A stretch of DNA of 64,000 bases from Lactarius indigo. Lineage: Eukaryota; Basidiomycota; Agaricomycetes; Russulales; Russulaceae. Of the stretch, positions 25,655 through 35,568 are shown piece by piece. Each line of letters begins with the position of its first letter. The stretch's first letter is position 1. A program made the translations under genes and the position numbers. Location: assembly GCA_025766275.1 (NCBI GenBank), contig JAFKAC010000053.1, positions 248,001 through 312,000 of the forward strand, read 5' to 3'. The notes beneath the pieces are model-generated. The model was given only the letters and a program-made list of their open reading frames with translations. It had not been told where the DNA came from and ran no database searches.

Positions 25655-28425
25655 CTACTGTCCTGCAGCGACTTGCTTTTGGGACCCCTTCTTCGGCGCA
25701 AGCTTGCGCTGGAATATGGAGTCAGTGTCGGATACCTCGGACAATGGTAGTCTTACCCTCCCGATAATTTCCGTGACGGTCGACTTGAGAATATGTGAGA
25801 ATTCGGGGGAGTTGACAATGACCGCAATAAGATCTGTACCAGTTACAGTGAATATGAAGGGGTTTAGTTGGGATGTACGACGTACCGTCCTTGCGCCTCG
25901 ACTTTGGGGCACTGAGCTTGTTATCGCCGAACAAGGTCAGGAGCTCCGGCACTTGAAGGAGCTTGAGCGACGCGGCATCTGCGCGAGCGTCCTAAAGGCT
26001 GTGGGTGAGATAGTAGAATATACCTCCAAATGCTGACGCACCTTGTCTAACCCCGCTGAAAGTCCCGTAGGTTCCGTGCTAACGGTGGGCTGCTGGTTGG
26101 TAGAGTCGGCTCCTGTGGGAACTTCTGGGGTGTTGCTTGCAGTGACGTTGGTAACAGGAACTGGCCGCTTGATCTTGATTGTAGGCCCACGCGGTGGAGG
26201 CGACATTGCAACGTCGCGATACGAAGGGGTAGTGGGAATGGGCGGGATACGATTTTGGGAAGTAAGGGCCTAGAATAGGATTGATCAGAAGACTCGGAGG
26301 AGAATATACGAATACGTACCCCACCAGCACCGACCCAGCAACTCTCAAGACACTCGAGGGTCTTTTCGAGATAGATGTCGCTGATGAATGCGTTCGTCTT
26401 CGGTATTCCAGCGTTCTCGCACATTAGCCTGGCTTCCTGGCATGTCTTGATGGCGGCTGCCACAAGCTTGAGGGCGGTTGCGACATTGCCGACCTCCTGC
26501 CAACTAGTAAGCGAGGACGATAGAGTGATCCCACCTCCCGTGAACTGCTCATGCCCCCACCCTTGGCACGCGTTGTCCTCGTCGATGTCTGGCGACGATG
26601 GGTCTGCGAATTGGATGCGATTGAGGAGTGTAGTGACTTGCTCGGACGGCTCGCTTTGTTTGAACGACGACTGTGCGTTCATGGAACGAAGGAGCTGAGG
26701 ACCGTTGGTCAAAGAAGGGAAATCGGATGTAAGGATCGCTGTGAGGACGCAGTCAGTGAGAGCGTGTGCGAATGAGGACCCGAGGATATTCGACTTACCA
26801 ATGAGGTTGTCGGCTGGGGATTCGGCTCTAGGTCAGGGTGTAAGTGTGCAGGTGATACTCAGACGAACCTGATGGGTCGACGTGAAGGAGATGAAGACGT
26901 GTTGGTGCGGGTTCCGCACGGACCATCTCGGTGCGGCTAAGGAACGTGGGTGTGATTTTGCGTGCTGCGGGTCTTTGACTCTCTGTGGGCGAGTACTACT
27001 CGTCAGCGGGGTTGGATATCATTGAGTAGAGTACGTACCGTTTAAGAGCCCTTTAGTCCCCACAATCTTCTGCCCGGAAACCAAAATGCCGTCTTTGCTA
27101 TGCTTTTGAGCGTGCAATGCCGAGGGTGATTTGGGGCCAGGGCTCAACTCAAGAGCCCGCTTTGCTGCGTTCATGGGCGCCGCATCCTGAATTCGCGGAA
27201 TGAACCCAGTTGGTGCCGAGAGTGAAAGATTGTCGGAGAGGTTGGAATGTGGAGAAGCGGCACGTGCAGAGCCCATCGCTCCCCCGGCCCTAGCTTCTAC
27301 CTCGTTTCGCCGCAAAAAGACCTGAGTAACCACAGCGTCAGCCTTCCAATGAGCTGAACACAAGCGAAGTAATTTTTGCTCCGCTTCGAGGTCGAGTATG
27401 GCTTGATCATACTCGGCCGCAAAGAACTTCTTGACGAGCGTCTTGGTCCATGACTTGGATCCGCCAGAACGCACGGCCGATCGGGGGTCTGAGTTAACGA
27501 GGTTGATGAGCCTTTGAACAATGATTTCCGCGGAGCGTCGTATGTTTGATTGTTCGAGATTTGAGATTGTATTGCCGTTTGGACGACGGAGTGCGAGACT
27601 GAGCTTCGGTCGACTCTGGTTAGATTTCGTGACGATGGGGGGCCCCGATTTGTCCTTCGCACAGTCTTCGAAGTCCCAAAGCACAGATTCCGGAAGACAT
27701 CGTGGGCGCACGAGTGGAGCCTCCACGCTTTCGAGGAGTTCTTCAATGATCTTGTCCGTTGTAATGTCGAATTTTGCGGGTTGAGAAGCGGAATCGCTTG
27801 GCCCCAACGACGATGCGCGAGAGTCAGGGCCGTGAGAGTCTGCACGGCAAGAGCTCACGCCGCGGGGTACAACTGCCGTGGGATGTGAGTTAGCGATCGC
27901 CCGAGCTTTGGAAGAGAATTAATACGCACCTTGGTACATAGGGCTTTCACTCTTCGCAGTACCAAATCCTGCGAGGTCTCGTTCTGCATACTTGGCGAGG
28001 ACGGAGGACATGCGGAAGTGATCTTGGCGTAGTTCGCGGTAAAGAGGGTTGTGAAGAAGCTCGGCGTCGGTGAGCGCCGCGATGACATCAGGAGAGATGG
28101 AACGAGAACTCTTGCGGGGAGCCGTTGAACGATTAAGACCGGAACGCAAGGTCGAGCCTGACATGTGGGAACGTGAAGGACCAAACGTGGTCCCAGAGTA
28201 GTCGAAGTCGTGGTCGGTGTCAACGGTCGAGCGTCGACCGGAAAAATTGATTGGGGGCCTCGACCTCAGTGGAGGCTTCGACCTGTACCGGGGGCGCTGT
28301 GCGAATTCGTCCTCGTCCTCATCATCGAGGTCAGGTACCGTGTCCGAGTCCGGTGTGAAGTGCCCTGGGGGGGCATGGCTGGCCATATTGAAGTCGTCGT
28401 CGTAGTCGTCATCAAACTCAGACAT
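25655..28425 (-). CDS. Unrecognised 784-aa protein carried by the Tnp2 element
   Basis: Nine exons close in frame: 28425-27930, 27872-27039, 26982-26869, 26825-26799, 26738-26320, 26269-26042, 25991-25886, 25833-25757, 25708-25655. I do not recognise the family. The N-terminus is very acidic (MSEFDDDYDDDFN) and then Arg/Ser-rich (SGRRSTVDTD, APRKSSRSIS). The middle has a predicted helical part with KSWTKTLVKKFFAAEYDQA and ILDLEAEQKLLRLCSAHW. A second block reads SWQEVGNVATALKLVAAA and ends TLECLESCWVGAGG. Then comes a Pro/Thr-rich linker and a short basic tail (RRKLAPKKGSQKQ). No signal peptide or membrane segment. It is divergent from the transposase gene with 232 bp between starts, so it may be the element's second protein or a captured host gene. 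The intact frame over nine exons suggests selection. Confidence 0.75.
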
Positions 28426-28657
28426 AAAGCAAGTTTCCGAGACGGCGTAAACAAATGAGACTTAAGAAGAAAAAAAAAGGAGAAGTTGCCGCGAGGGAGA
28501 AGTTGAGATTCGACTTCAACGCGACGCAAGCGTAGGTAAAATGAGCACGTGCCCTTCGCAAGCTCCGCACCAGAGTCCGCTGCCTGCCCTCGCGCTTTCG
28601 CTTGCCCCCACTACGATATACAATAACTTTGACAATCCTTGCATCAATCGTGTAGCT
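28426..28657. promoter_or_regulatory. Divergent promoter region between the 784-aa gene and the Tnp2 transposase
   Basis: 232 bp between two outward-facing start codons inside the nested element. It contains an A-rich tract (28469-28480) on the plus strand. No specific motif recognised. Confidence 0.45.
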
Positions 28658-31600
28658 ATGACATCCCAAACTACTCCAAGACACACCTGCCAATGCTCCA
28701 AGTGTTATGGAACTTCAAGAATGGTTACAAAGCGGACAATCGAGTCTCATCTGCGACAAGATCAAGCCTTCCTCCAATCCCTCCCTTCCAATGCCGAATC
28801 AGCTCCTTTTGTGCGATCTCGCATAGATCAAACCATCCAACTCCTTTCTCAACTCAATGGGGGCATCTTACTCCCTGTTACACTGCTGGATGTTGTTGGA
28901 TCTCGCTCAGAGGGCTCAGAAGGTATTTGTTAATATTAATAATAATAATAATAATAATATTAACCCCAAAGCGGCACAGATCCCCCACTTCAGCTGGCTA
29001 ACACCCACTCCGAGGATTCGGGGCAGCTTGATAAGGAAGCTGTAGAGCCTGGTAAGTATATTATATTAATATAAAGTGGGTGACTCTGTACTTATGGCTA
29101 CATGGTCTTAGATGATCTTTTTTGTCCTGACATGGACATTGATCTAGGCTCTACTGATGCTGCTGCTGATTCAACTTACCTAGGGATGGACCCCAATATC
29201 TCTGACTCAGAGATGGATCAACACCCTGTGGTTTCTGAGGCTGGCTCTGGCTCTGTGGACTCTGGCTCTGACTCTGACTCTGATGAGGCAGATTTTCATC
29301 CTGCTGTATTTTCCCCCTCAATAGGGGATCTGGGCACTTCTGACCATGGCTCCTTTTCTGAGAGGGAGTCAGGTGGTGTTAGTTCTGGTGGTGGCGATGA
29401 CTCTGGTACTGACTTTCCAGAAGTTGTGAGGCGACTTCAGGCACAGCTTTTATCAGGCTATACCCCACCCAATCACCCATCTGTTGATGACCCTAGGGGT
29501 CGTACACTTACCCCAGATGAAGAGCTTTCTTTAAAGCACTACATTGCATGGGTCGACTCTCGCGGCACTGTAAAGGCATACAAGCTCCATGCCCAGGTCC
29601 TTCAAGAGGCCACAGGCACTGAGATTCTTAGCCTATATATGGTGCGGAAGCTTGCCATAGAGCTTACAGGGTTGTCATCTCAGCTGGTTGACATGTGCCC
29701 CAAAAGCTGCATGGCTTTCACTGGAGAGTTCAAACATCTCCATTCCTGCATCTATATCCGCGACAAACGCCTTGGGCCTTGTGGTGCATCACGCTATGAC
29801 AAAAATGGCCGCCCAAAAGCCCAAATGCTTTATACCCCTATCACACCTGTTATTCAGTCCCTTTATATGAATAGGAAGATGGCGGGAGCTATGCGGTACC
29901 GCCATGAGCATTTACAAGAGGCTCTGAAAAAGCTGAAGCCTAATTCCCCCCCCACCATATACTCAGATTTCTCTGACTCCATCAGCCATCTCAATCACTC
30001 CTATTTATTCAGAGAACCCACTGACACTGCAATAACTATCTCTGGTGATGGTGCTCAGCTCACCATGAAGAAGCAGTCTGATGTATGGGTTCTTATTGTC
30101 ACCATTTTAAACCTTCCTCCCAACATGCGATCTAAAGCTGCCAATATTATCATTCCACTTGTTATTCCTGGACCCTCTTCACCTGGAAATGTGGAGTCAT
30201 TCATTTATGTCCTCTATGAGGAGCTTGCCAAGCTTAGTGCTGGTGTATGGTCCTTTGATGCATATTCAGGGACATACTTTCTTTTAAGGGTCTTTCTTTG
30301 TGGTGTTCTTGGAGATATGCTTGGTTCTGCAAAACTCAGCAGAATGGCTGGACATATGGCTAGATATGGATGCCGTTTTAGTATGGTGCAGGGTGCACGC
30401 CCTAGTAAGGAAAGAGGTATGCTACATTATACTGTTGTATTATTTTATCTCACTATTTTATCTTATAGGTGCTAAATCTCAGTACTACCCTCTCTCTCCA
30501 CCTCAAAGTCAGGAGATTAATAGTGATCGCCCTCATTTTGACATTTTCAACCTGCCTATTCGAACTCTAGAGGGCTACTGGAGAACTATTGAAAGGCTTG
30601 AAGCTGCAAAGGGAAACCAGGCACAGCATGCAGCAATTGTGCGGGAAACTGGTGTCTCTGGTCTTCCCATCTGTGCAGCTAGCCCTGCCTTCTCACATCC
30701 ATTCTTTTTCCCACTTGACCCCTTCCACCTCTTCTATGAAAACTGTATGCCACATATCTGGGATATATGGGTCTCATTTAGCTCTCAGTCAGAAAGTGTT
30801 TATATGGGTCAAGATATGGCTTCAAAGCTTGGAGCAGAGGTAGAGAGTGCCATAGCAACATTACCCTCATCCTTCTGTGGACCTATCAGAGATCCATCTA
30901 AAAAGCGACAAAGCCAGTACAAGATATATGAGTGGATGGCCCTCCTTCACTGGTATATTGTCCCTATTGCCTCAGAGCTTGGATTCAATTCAGCAGTGAT
31001 CAAGAACTTTGCCATGTTCTCAAATGTGGTGGAGTATGCTATGACAGCTGTCCCTCGAACAAAAGATGATTTGGCCAAGCTACAGAGCAAGATTATCCTT
31101 TTCCTTCAAGAGTTTGAACACCTCTATGTTGGCAATGATCCATCTAAAATTTCCCGCTGTAGACTCTGCATCTTTCAGCTCATTCATATTCCCTTCCATA
31201 TTTCCTATAATGGCTCTATCAGATTTGGCTCTCAAGCTACATGTGAGCGGGCCATTGGAGATATTGGGCATGGTATTAGGTCAAAAAAATCCCCCTTCAA
31301 AAACATTGCCTCATACAGGACAGACAAGCAGTCTGTTAAAATTCTACACCTCTCTTATCCAACACTCTTCCCAGAGCCTGAAGTAAAGGCTCAAAGAACT
31401 TCACTGTTCAAAGAATTTACTATCACCAAAAAGCAGAAAAAGGAAGACCCTAACTTGAAGGCCCACTTACAGGCAATCCTGTCTTATCCTGGAATAGGGC
31501 CAGATCCCACATATATGTGCTGGGGAAAGTGCCCTCTTTCTGATGGTGCCACCCTTACAAGCCAGCTCTATGAGCTTTCAAGAAGGTCCACCTCACGCTC

Positions 31601-31964
31601 CTCTAGGTACTTTGAGGCTCAGCTAGGCCTATTACAGTCAAAAGATGAGCCTACAGATGAAACACAGATAGAAGTGGAGAAGACTAAACCAATATTTGGA
31701 GAAGCCTTAGCCTTCTATACTATTGCTGGCCTCTCCCTTGTTGTCTATCATCCATTGATAGAGCGCCACCAAAGGTTTGGAAGATGGTCTGGAAAGTGGT
31801 CATCAGCAGTATTTGCCCTTGAGACATCAGCAATAGTCAGCCTTATTGGGATCTGGACTTACAAAGATAATGTTCATATTTTGCGAAGACACCCAGGACT
31901 TACCCTACTGACCCCAGATGAATGTGGTCTTGATGGTGAAGTTGACTTGAAGATATCGTACTAG
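28658..31964 (+). CDS. Tnp2 (En/Spm, CACTA-related) transposase
   Basis: Four exons, 28658-28922, 28980-29051, 29112-30416, 30469-31964, total 3138 nt and 1045 aa. The N-terminus MTSQTTPRHTCQCSKC has a small Cys cluster, with a KRTIESHLRQD segment of the kind that opens basidiomycete Tnp2-type transposases. A Ser/Asp-rich acidic linker follows. The Tnp2 core contains ISGDGAQLTMKKQSDVWVLIVTILNLPP, IIIPLVIPGPSSPGNVESF, FLLRVFLCGVLGDMLGSAKL and MAGHMARYGCRF. A His/Pro-rich helical C-terminal part follows. The first intron holds a TAA microsatellite (28929-28965); its acceptor at 28979 was chosen because it keeps frame. No break found, so the element may be autonomous. Confidence 0.88.
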
Positions 31965-32478
31965 GCTCACCTGTATTTATATAACCTATGTGTTTAGCTA
32001 CAGAAACAGTGATGGCAGAAATGACATACCGGCTGTGCTTGTGTCTTAAGTACTTGAAGTCTGTCCGCACCTAATAATGATCTCCCAAAAGAAAGGGGGC
32101 AACTCACCAAGATGCCACAGTGTCGGGCCGGCACTTCGAAATTGTGGCCCCAAAAGAACCTAATCAAACTTTCGAAGCACAAGTCTTGATGGCGACGCCA
32201 TCCTGAACTTGTAAAACAGCCTGTAAAAGTTAGTGCCTAAATGCTGGGGAGAATGGACGCAGATGGCCGGCTCGTCAGTAACCTGAACGCGAGGTGAGCC
32301 GCCCACCTGAACGTGACAGCAGTCGACCTCCATATGTGGGGCCACTGCATGGGAGCGAGGGGGAAAGTGCGTGAGCAACTCGCGGCAAAAAAAATTCACG
32401 CACGATATCTACGTGTTCGTCACGTACGGCCGGCTCTGTAAAACGCTGCATGCGCCCGGAACTACCATGGATGGGTAG
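31965..32478. other. Non-coding part of the nested element
   Basis: Between the transposase stop and the APH-like fragment. Only short ORFs are present and none is recognisable. Confidence 0.5.
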
Positions 32479-32850
32479 GAGCCCCTCCCTGAGCTCAGCG
32501 ACGAGCTGCTTGGCGTGCCAGAGGAAACACTGCGCGCGCTCGAGGCGCCGGCGGAGCGGCGAGGAGAAAAGATCACAGACGTGCGCGGGGACACGCTCGT
32601 GATGGGGACCTTTGCCCGGGGAACATCCTCGTCGGGGCCGAGGAGGAGAGCCCAACGCTCGTTGTTGATTGGGAGATCGCCAGGCCGTGGCTGGCTGGGA
32701 ATGACGTCGGCCAGTTTTGCGCCGAGCTGGCGATGTTGCGGCGCCTTCACCCAGAGCGTGCAGAAGCGGCCGGCGAGGTGCTGAAGAATTCTGTCCGCGT
32801 GTACTTTGCGGGCGACATTGGGCCGGGGCAGAGACACGACACCTGCATGG
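32479..32850 (+). pseudogene. Fragment of an APH-family phosphotransferase gene, frameshifted
   Basis: GC-rich stretch encoding the C-terminal half of a kinase-like phosphotransferase of the APH family (many fungal members are small-molecule kinases of unknown substrate). The reading passes LSDELLGVPEETLRALEAPA and DTLVM, then continues in another frame with DLCPGNILV, TLVVDWEIARPWLAGNDVGQ and VYFAGDIGPGQRHD. The switch is at 32601/32602, where one base is missing exactly in the catalytic His-Gly-Asp codons. The nucleotide-binding N-terminal half is absent. Base composition differs from the surrounding element. It is probably a host gene piece picked up by the element. Confidence 0.6.
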
Positions 32851-33269
32851 TGCTAATTCCTGCGCCAGACTCTACCCGAAGATGGCACAGACCTGGAGAG
32901 TCTCGAAGAAAGACGCTATTCAGTTTCGAGTTAAACTGGATATAAGTAACTCACCGAAAATTACTTCGGTCGAACGACCTCCGCTGACTGCCGACCAGTC
33001 GAATTTGCGGCTGAGTGACTTCTATTTAGTCCGAATACGACTTGATCGAGACCTTGCTTAGCGAGAAATAGATGCGTGTCGTCAAGCGTGTCGTTGAGCC
33101 TGGTAAACCTGGAAAGCACCTTCGGACGTTAGAGGTTCAAAGCGGGACGAATATTTGAGGGGAAGAAACGAAGACATACCAACGAAGAGGGCGACCAACA
33201 ACAAAGGTGTCCTCAAGGGATGTCCACCGGCGAGATCCATGAAATCTAGTGAGCGTCATTTAGCACTGC

Positions 33270-34560
33270 TTGATCAAAACTTACCGGTCTCGAGGCAGTT
33301 GTCCTGTGCGTCGACAAGAGGGGCAAGGTGGTGTCCTAGTCAATGCGATCTGGGAACGTTCTGGTGTTAGTATGGGTGTTGAAACCGCTGTGGAAGACGG
33401 TTCTCGAAGGGAAGGCGAGGGGACAGTTGGAGGAGCGCTCGATGACAAGGATAGTGTTGCCAGTGCAGACTGGTATCCATACAGTCCCTGTAGGCGATGG
33501 TGACGGTCCAGCCAACGTAGAGACCGGCATCGATATGGTAGGCGTGAGAGAACGTGAGGATGGCGACGAGTAAGTAATCGGCGGTGACTCACTCAACTGG
33601 CTTTTGTCGATGGATATCCGGACCCTCGGGGAAGGCTATAGACTGGACCGAAGGGGACGTATCGACGATTCGTACGCATCGTCCGTTTCCGGTGTCAAGA
33701 GGATCCTTGAATCGAAGCAGAGGGGCCGGAGAGAGGTTCGGCTGTCGGCCTCTCAGATGGTAACTCGCTAGCCAGGAGAGAAGGGCTTGACAAAAAAAAG
33801 TGAGGACGTTGTCTGATGGGTAGAAAAGAAAACGACGATTACTAGTGGTTGTGGGAAAGTCTCCGAAGATCTGACTCGGGGTGTCGTGACGGACTCAGGG
33901 ACTGGTATCTGGATCTCCTCCGCAGCAGGTCGAGGGAGGACGGATTCTTCTGCAAATGCTGGGGGAGCAATTAGAATTGGCTCTACAACAGGCTTGGGGA
34001 TAGCCTGAACTTCCTCGTCAACGGGCCATACGATGGTTGCACGAGTTCCTCAACTGGCTGAGGGGCAACGGTATGAATGACTCCTGTGAAGTGGGGTGAG
34101 CCGCGTTAAACACACTTTTTAAGAACCTACCGGTCTCGAGAGTGTCGTCGGAGATGGTACTCGAAGGGAAGGTGAGGGAGTGGTCGGAGGAACGGTTGGC
34201 GATAGGGATAGTGTGGTCGATGCAGAGACTGATATCAATGCTGCGACAATGGAGCCCCCGGAAACGCAGACGTCGACACCGACATAATATGCGAAAGAGG
34301 ATTCCGCCCCAGAGAGATAAGAAAAAAGATAGATGCGCGAGTTAGTAGGATCCCTCGAGGGAAAGGGAAGGACTCACATCTGCTGCGTCTGTCAGTGGGG
34401 AGCCCATGCCTCCCAGCCATCCTTTCCAGTATCATTTGTCGCTTCGTTTCCATCAGTGTCGTTGGTGTCGTCGGGATTGTCGTATTCAACGACATTGGTG
34501 CATCGCGTTGTGCAGATAATCGAAAATAGCCCGGATTCGGAATACAGTAAGGCAATCGTA
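33270..34560 (-). pseudogene. Decayed Ser/Thr/Pro-rich gene remnants
   Basis: Minus-strand frames give repetitive Ser/Thr/Pro-rich peptide: VSASTTLSLSPTVPPTTPSP near 34180-34230 and a related LATLSLSSSAPPTVPSPSL near 33400-33460. A long Val/Pro/Glu-rich stretch between them (PVDEEVQAIPKPVVEPI, about 33845-34035) is shifted by one base relative to its upstream part. GT-AG signals such as GTAGGT near 34132 are present. No complete model could be built, so it is called degenerate. Family unknown. Confidence 0.35.
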
Positions 34561-34776
34561 ACCGAGTTTCATTATGTAAAAAAAAAAGTCGATTTCAGTC
34601 AATCTCGCGCTGTAACTATCGCTAGTTTTCTGACTAGGTCTGACTACCAAATGACTCCCATCCGGCTTAGCTGGACTTGGCAAAAATTTTGACTACCGGC
34701 AGTCTCGGCTCGACCTGAATTCGGCCCGCGACGACCCACGACCGACACCCCCGGACTGCCGATGACTAATTCCGAA

Positions 34777-34801
34777 TTTTCCTTTTTTACTGAGGGTCAC
34801 A
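34777..34801 (-). repeat. Right TIR and TSD of the nested Tnp2 element
   Basis: TTTTCCTTTTTTACTGAG followed by GGTCACA (34795-34801); exact inverted match of the left end. Confidence 0.82.
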
Positions 34802-34998
34802 GTCGTGATTCAGGTGATGTCGGCGCAGAGAATCAAAAGTGGGAAACGAGTATTTTTACTGCGCCAGTTTGATAGGGCTGCGCCATGGGATCTCTTCGCC
34901 AACCCCTCGGCGCAATGTGCACCGAACAGCAACTTTGCCCCGTGGCGCATACATGGGGCACATTTTTTTTTTTGGCGGATGCGCCGTGGCGCAACGGG

Positions 34999-35017
34999 TG
35001 CGCCGAACAGGCCCTAA
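34999..35017 (-). repeat. Right TIR and TSD (TAA) of the Harbinger element
   Basis: TGCGCCGAACAGGCCC followed by TAA at 35015-35017. The 34802-35014 stretch is the detached right end of the Harbinger element, beyond the nested insertion. Confidence 0.88.
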
Positions 35018-35568
35018 TAGTTTTGCCAAAACTTGGCCTGCCGATATGACAACAGCAGTACTGTAACCGAGCTGCTTCCTCTTCCTAATACTGGTCGGCA
35101 CTTCGGTCGGCGTGAGACAGCATTACCACCACTTCACTTTCCTACTGTAGTGCTACTGCCAAGGCTGCTGCCCAAATCAAGGTCCAAATGACATGCTAAA
35201 TAAGCACCCTTGTAAGCACCACAACATCTTGGCTCAATACGACCGACTGGAAGGTGACCAGACCACAGACGAAACCGCACTGAAAATGGATCACTGTGGC
35301 GTTCTGAGCCCCACGCTTTTTTCAGCCTGACGGGCATGAAGAGTCGCTAAGCAGCTCTTCTGAGGGGTGAGGTAATTATGACATATTGCGGGACAGAGGG
35401 GACAGGCCGCACCCAATACGGGTATATATTCAACACCCTACTAGTGCGGATCACTACGGTACGACACTATGTCACATGGTATTCTGCGTCCCAAGGTCCA
35501 CATGGATAGAATTTCAAAAAGAAAAGAAAAGAAGGTTGTGTACAGTTAACGTCGTCGAATTTCGAGGT
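35018..35568. other. Intergenic region, no supported gene
   Basis: Host flank to the right of the Harbinger element and 3' of the terpene synthase gene. Only short meaningless ORFs. Confidence 0.55.

Larger units (their letters stand above)
24973..34794 (+). mobile_element. Tnp2-type DNA transposon of 9.8 kb nested in the Harbinger element
   Basis: Ends are an 18-bp perfect inverted repeat, CTCAGTAAAAAAGGAAAA at 24973-24990 and its complement at 34777-34794. They are flanked by GGTCACA on both sides (24966-24972 and 34795-34801), a 7-bp target duplication that extends to 8 bp if the end is drawn one base shorter. Subterminal regions are full of TAGTC/GACTA words in mirror orientation. Contents: an unrecognised gene (25655-28425), an intact Tnp2 transposase (28658-31964), an APH-like fragment and degenerate Ser/Pro-rich sequence. 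The insertion is downstream of both Harbinger genes and broke neither. Confidence 0.82.
21731..35014 (+). mobile_element. PIF/Harbinger transposon, split by a nested element
   Basis: Both ends carry the same 16-bp inverted repeat GGGCCTGTTCGGCGCA, left at 21731-21746 and right (inverted) at 34999-35014, and both are flanked by TAA. GGGCCTGTT-type ends and a 3-bp TWA target duplication are typical of PIF/Harbinger elements. Similarity continues inward (GGCGTCACGGCGCA against GCGCCACGGCGCA). The element encodes the two proteins expected, a DDE transposase and a Myb/SANT-like protein, both intact. Without the inserted 24973-34794 element and one copy of its target duplication it would be about 3.45 kb, a normal Harbinger size. 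Confidence 0.88.
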
